In this document: piece by piece, positions 61,811-64,000 of the stretch
Layout: each line of letters opens with the position of its first letter
Position numbering within the stretch: position 1 is the stretch's first letter
Source: Okibacterium sp. HSC-33S16
Lineage (GTDB): Bacteria; Actinomycetota; Actinomycetes; Actinomycetales; Microbacteriaceae
DNA: 64,000 bases
NCBI RefSeq assembly: GCF_024171565.1
Contig: NZ_JALJZZ010000001.1
Location: 558,001-622,000, forward strand
Direction of reading: 5' to 3'
Translations under genes and position numbers: made by a program
Notes under the pieces: model-generated
Databases searched by the model: none
What the model saw: the letters and a program-made list of their open reading frames with translations, nothing else
What the model was told of the DNA's origin: nothing

Positions 61811-62928
61811 GCCGTAAGACAACAGCACGTGTCGCCGTTCTCGGCACGGGCAGCTGGGGCACGACCTTCGGCAAGATCCTCGCCGACGGCGGATCCCAGG
61901 TCACCATGTGGGCGCGACGCCCCGAGCTGGCCGCAGAGATTTCCAAGTCTCACCGCAACAGCGACTACCTCCCTGGGGTCCTGCTCCCGTCGAACTTGAC
62001 GGCAACCGCCAACCTCGCCGACGCTCTCAAGGGCGCCCAGCAGGTGTTCATCGCGGTGCCGAGCCAGTCGCTGCGCGAGAACCTCGTCGCCATCCGCCCG
62101 CACATCGACGACACCGTGATCGTGGTGTCGCTCATGAAGGGCGTGGAGAAGGGATCCGGGCTTCGGATGAGCGAGGTTATTGCTCAGGAGCTGGACATTG
62201 ACCCCGCGCGCATCGCCGTGGCATCCGGTCCGAATCTTGCCCTGGAAATCGCCCGCGAACAGCCGACGGCCGCTGTCGTGTCGTCGCAGAGCCTCGAGAC
62301 CGCCTCTGCGGTCGCCCTGCTGGCACGCAACAAATATTTCCGAACGTTCGTCAATACGGATGTCATCGGTACAGAATTCGGCGGCGTGCTGAAAAACCTC
62401 ATCGCGGTCGCGATCGGCATCGTCGACGGGGTCGGCTACGGCGAGAACACCAAGGCGTCGATCATCACCCGGGGACTCGTGGAGATGACCGACTTCGCGG
62501 TTGCGCAGGGCGCGAAAGCGGAGACACTCTCGGGACTTGCCGGGCTGGGCGACCTCATCGCCACCTGCCAGTCGCCGCTGTCCCGCAACAACACAGCCGG
62601 GCGGCTGCTCGGCCAGGGCTACAGTTTTCCGGCGGTGGTCAAGCAAATGCAGCAGACCGCTGAGGGCCTCGCGAGCGTGGCTCCCGTGCTCGAACTGGCC
62701 CGCTCGATCGGCGTGGAGATGCCGATCGTTGAACAGGTCAAGCAAGTGCTCGACGGCACTCTTGACCCCAAAGACATTGCACCGCACCTCACGACAGACA
62801 GCGACGAGCCCCAGGGCGAAAGGACAAACGATGATCGAGAAGCGCCGGGTGGTGGTGTTGTTTGGAGGTCGTTCAAGCGAGCATTCGATCAGTTGCGCAA
62901 CGGCCGGGGGAGTACTCCAGGCAATTGA
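61807..62928 (+). CDS. gpsA: Glycerol-3-phosphate dehydrogenase [NAD(P)+], long C-terminal tail
   Basis: This 373-residue protein has the Rossmann loop VAVLGTGSWGTTFGKILAD, GPNLALEIA, the catalytic Lys in KNLIAVAIGIVDGVGYGENT, and the substrate motif LAGLGDLIATCQSPLSRN. It makes sn-glycerol 3-phosphate for phospholipids. The family normally ends near residue 335; here an extra tail of about 40 hydrophilic residues overlaps ddl by 98 bases in another frame. TTG 61807 is fixed by the overlap with the acyltransferase stop. A frameshift near the 3' end could explain the tail. Confidence 0.95.
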   Translation: MSRKTTARVAVLGTGSWGTTFGKILADGGSQVTMWARRPELAAEISKSHRNSDYLPGVLLPSNLTATANLADALKGAQQVFIAVPSQSLRENLVAIRPHIDDTVIVVSLMKGVEKGSGLRMSEVIAQELDIDPARIAVASGPNLALEIAREQPTAAVVSSQSLETASAVALLARNKYFRTFVNTDVIGTEFGGVLKNLIAVAIGIVDGVGYGENTKASIITRGLVEMTDFAVAQGAKAETLSGLAGLGDLIATCQSPLSRNNTAGRLLGQGYSFPAVVKQMQQTAEGLASVAPVLELARSIGVEMPIVEQVKQVLDGTLDPKDIAPHLTTDSDEPQGERTNDDREAPGGGVVWRSFKRAFDQLRNGRGSTPGN

Positions 62929-63925
62929 CCGCTCGCTCTTCGACGTCGTACCGGTCGGGATCACCCGTGACGGCATTTTCGTTCTTGAAGAAGACAAGCC
63001 TGAGCGGTTTGGCCTCGACCCGTCGCACTTGCCTGAGGTCGTCGACAACGGCAGCCGGGTGCGGTGGCCGGAAAGCGCAACGAGCCGCGAGCTGACTGTC
63101 ACGGTCAACGACGAGTTGACGTCCCTCGGCGACATCGACATCGTGTTCCCGATTCTGCACGGGCCGTTCGGAGAAGACGGCACGCTCCAGGGCATGCTCG
63201 AGCTCATCGACATGCCCTACGTCGGAAGCGGAGTGCTCGCCTCGTCCCTGGGCATGGACAAGCACTTCACCAAGACTGTGCTTGAGCACGCGGGAATTGC
63301 GGTGGCGCCGTGGCGCACGGTGTCACGTCGTGACTACCACGTGGACGACTCCGTGGCCCACGACGCTCTCCGTGAGCTCGGGGCGCCCGTGTTCGTCAAA
63401 CCGGCTCGCGCGGGGTCGAGCGTCGGAGTAAGCAAGGTCACGTCGCCCGAGCAGCTTGATGCTGCCATGCGCACCGCTTTCGCCGAGGACTCGAAAGTTC
63501 TGATCGAGAAAGGCATGCCCGGACGCGAAGTTGAAATCGCCGTGCTTGGCGGGCGTCCCGGAGAACCTGCACGGGCATCCGTCGCTGGTGAGATCGTCAT
63601 CACCGGACGTGATTTTTACGACTTCGACGCAAAATACCTCGACGCTCCCGGAATCGAGCTGGTCTGCCCTGCTGACATCGACGCCGACACTCTGGCCGCG
63701 TTACAGTCGATCGCTCTGCGGGCGTTCGATGCTATCGGCGCCGAGGGTCTCGCGCGCGTGGACTTCTTCCTCACCGAGAACGGCATCGTGGTCAACGAGG
63801 TCAACACCATGCCCGGGTTCACCCCGATCTCGATGTTCCCGAGCTGCTGGATCGCGAGCGGCCTGAGCTACGCCGATCTCATCACCGAACTCATCGATGT
63901 CGCCGGCGAGCGCTTGGCGGCTTAG
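62831..63925 (+). CDS. ddl: D-alanine--D-alanine ligase
   Basis: This 364-residue ATP-grasp ligase makes the D-Ala-D-Ala dipeptide of peptidoglycan. It shows RVVVLFGGRSSEHSISCATA at the N-terminus, PILHGPFGEDGTLQGMLEL, GSGVLASSLGMDKHFTK, FVKPARAGSSVGVSKV, DFYDFDAKYLD and VNEVNTMPGFTPISMFP. ATG 62831 has AAAGGA 6 bases upstream and gives the normal N-terminus, although it lies inside the gpsA frame. It is convergent with the next gene; their stop codons overlap. Confidence 0.97.
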   Translation: MIEKRRVVVLFGGRSSEHSISCATAGGVLQAIDRSLFDVVPVGITRDGIFVLEEDKPERFGLDPSHLPEVVDNGSRVRWPESATSRELTVTVNDELTSLGDIDIVFPILHGPFGEDGTLQGMLELIDMPYVGSGVLASSLGMDKHFTKTVLEHAGIAVAPWRTVSRRDYHVDDSVAHDALRELGAPVFVKPARAGSSVGVSKVTSPEQLDAAMRTAFAEDSKVLIEKGMPGREVEIAVLGGRPGEPARASVAGEIVITGRDFYDFDAKYLDAPGIELVCPADIDADTLAALQSIALRAFDAIGAEGLARVDFFLTENGIVVNEVNTMPGFTPISMFPSCWIASGLSYADLITELIDVAGERLAA

Positions 63926-64000
63926 TCGAGCACGTCTTCAGCACCGACGCACGCCGTCGTCTGCGGAATCACGGACACGGCCCCGGTGAGGTCAATGAGA
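63922..64000 (-). CDS. C-terminal end of a DUF3515-like protein (truncated by window edge)
   Basis: On the minus strand the last 26 codons read LIDLTGAVSVIPQTTACVGA followed by EDVLD and TAA. DUF3515 lipoproteins commonly lie next to ddl in Actinobacteria and end with a similar VPQT-C pattern, so this is probably that gene. The start lies outside the window. Confidence 0.6.
   Translation of the reverse strand, partial: LIDLTGAVSVIPQTTACVGAEDVLD

Overview
The window is high-GC chromosomal DNA of an actinobacterium. The genes are densely packed, GTG/TTG starts are frequent, ATGA-type overlaps are common, and the tmRNA encodes the proteolysis tag ANSKRTDFALAA. Gene content and order (ilvD/ilvBNC, serA, leuB, leuCD-murA-plsC-gpsA-ddl, ftsX-smpB-ssrA) fit order Micrococcales and most likely family Microbacteriaceae. 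The family is inferred from recognised gene content; no search was run. No insertion sequence, prophage or CRISPR array was seen.

Layout. 0-3 kb: end of ftsX, smpB, a phosphatase, a SIMPL-domain gene and ssrA (tmRNA), i.e. the trans-translation pair SmpB/tmRNA. 3-9 kb: a minus-strand hisN-plsC-hydrolase operon, tRNA-Lys, an HSL-type esterase, a glucose-6-phosphate dehydrogenase and two small unknown genes. 9-12 kb: otsA-otsB (trehalose). 11.7-25.6 kb: branched-chain amino acid and serine biosynthesis (ilvD, ilvB, ilvN, ilvC, serA, leuB, ilvE), interrupted by a TetR/MFS efflux pair with a clear operator. 25.6-28.2 kb: gltX, a thioredoxin-reductase-like gene and tRNA-Gln. 28-33 kb: small unknown genes, an orphan MetQ-type lipoprotein, a Nudix hydrolase and an amino acid permease. 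33-38 kb: a secreted LGFP-repeat protein that appears to start at ATT, and a trehalose-synthase-like GH13 enzyme.

37.9-44.9 kb holds the most unusual locus: eight genes in one tightly overlapped operon (every junction is a 4-base ATGA/GTGA overlap). In order they encode a response-regulator receiver fused to a PIG-L/LmbE deacetylase, an ATP-grasp ligase, a PHP-type hydrolase, a processive GT2 membrane glycosyltransferase, a 56-residue single-span peptide, two stand-alone receivers and a membrane PAS histidine kinase. No response regulator carries a DNA-binding domain. I infer that the kinase controls the biosynthetic enzymes directly, probably to make and modify an aminosugar-containing polymer or glycoconjugate.

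45-64 kb: a UlaG-like metallo-hydrolase, a diacylglycerol-kinase-like lipid kinase, tRNA-Glu, a complete oligopeptide ABC transporter with a fused double ATPase, a DUF418-like membrane protein, a GH15 enzyme, a YqhA-like membrane protein, a TerC family protein behind a probable yybP-ykoY manganese riboswitch, leuCD behind a leucine leader peptide/attenuator, then murA, plsC, gpsA, ddl and the end of a DUF3515-like gene. Leucine synthesis (leuB, leuCD, ilvE) and the ilv genes thus sit in separate units with different control. Trehalose metabolism is represented by otsAB, the TreS-like GH13 and possibly the GH15 gene.
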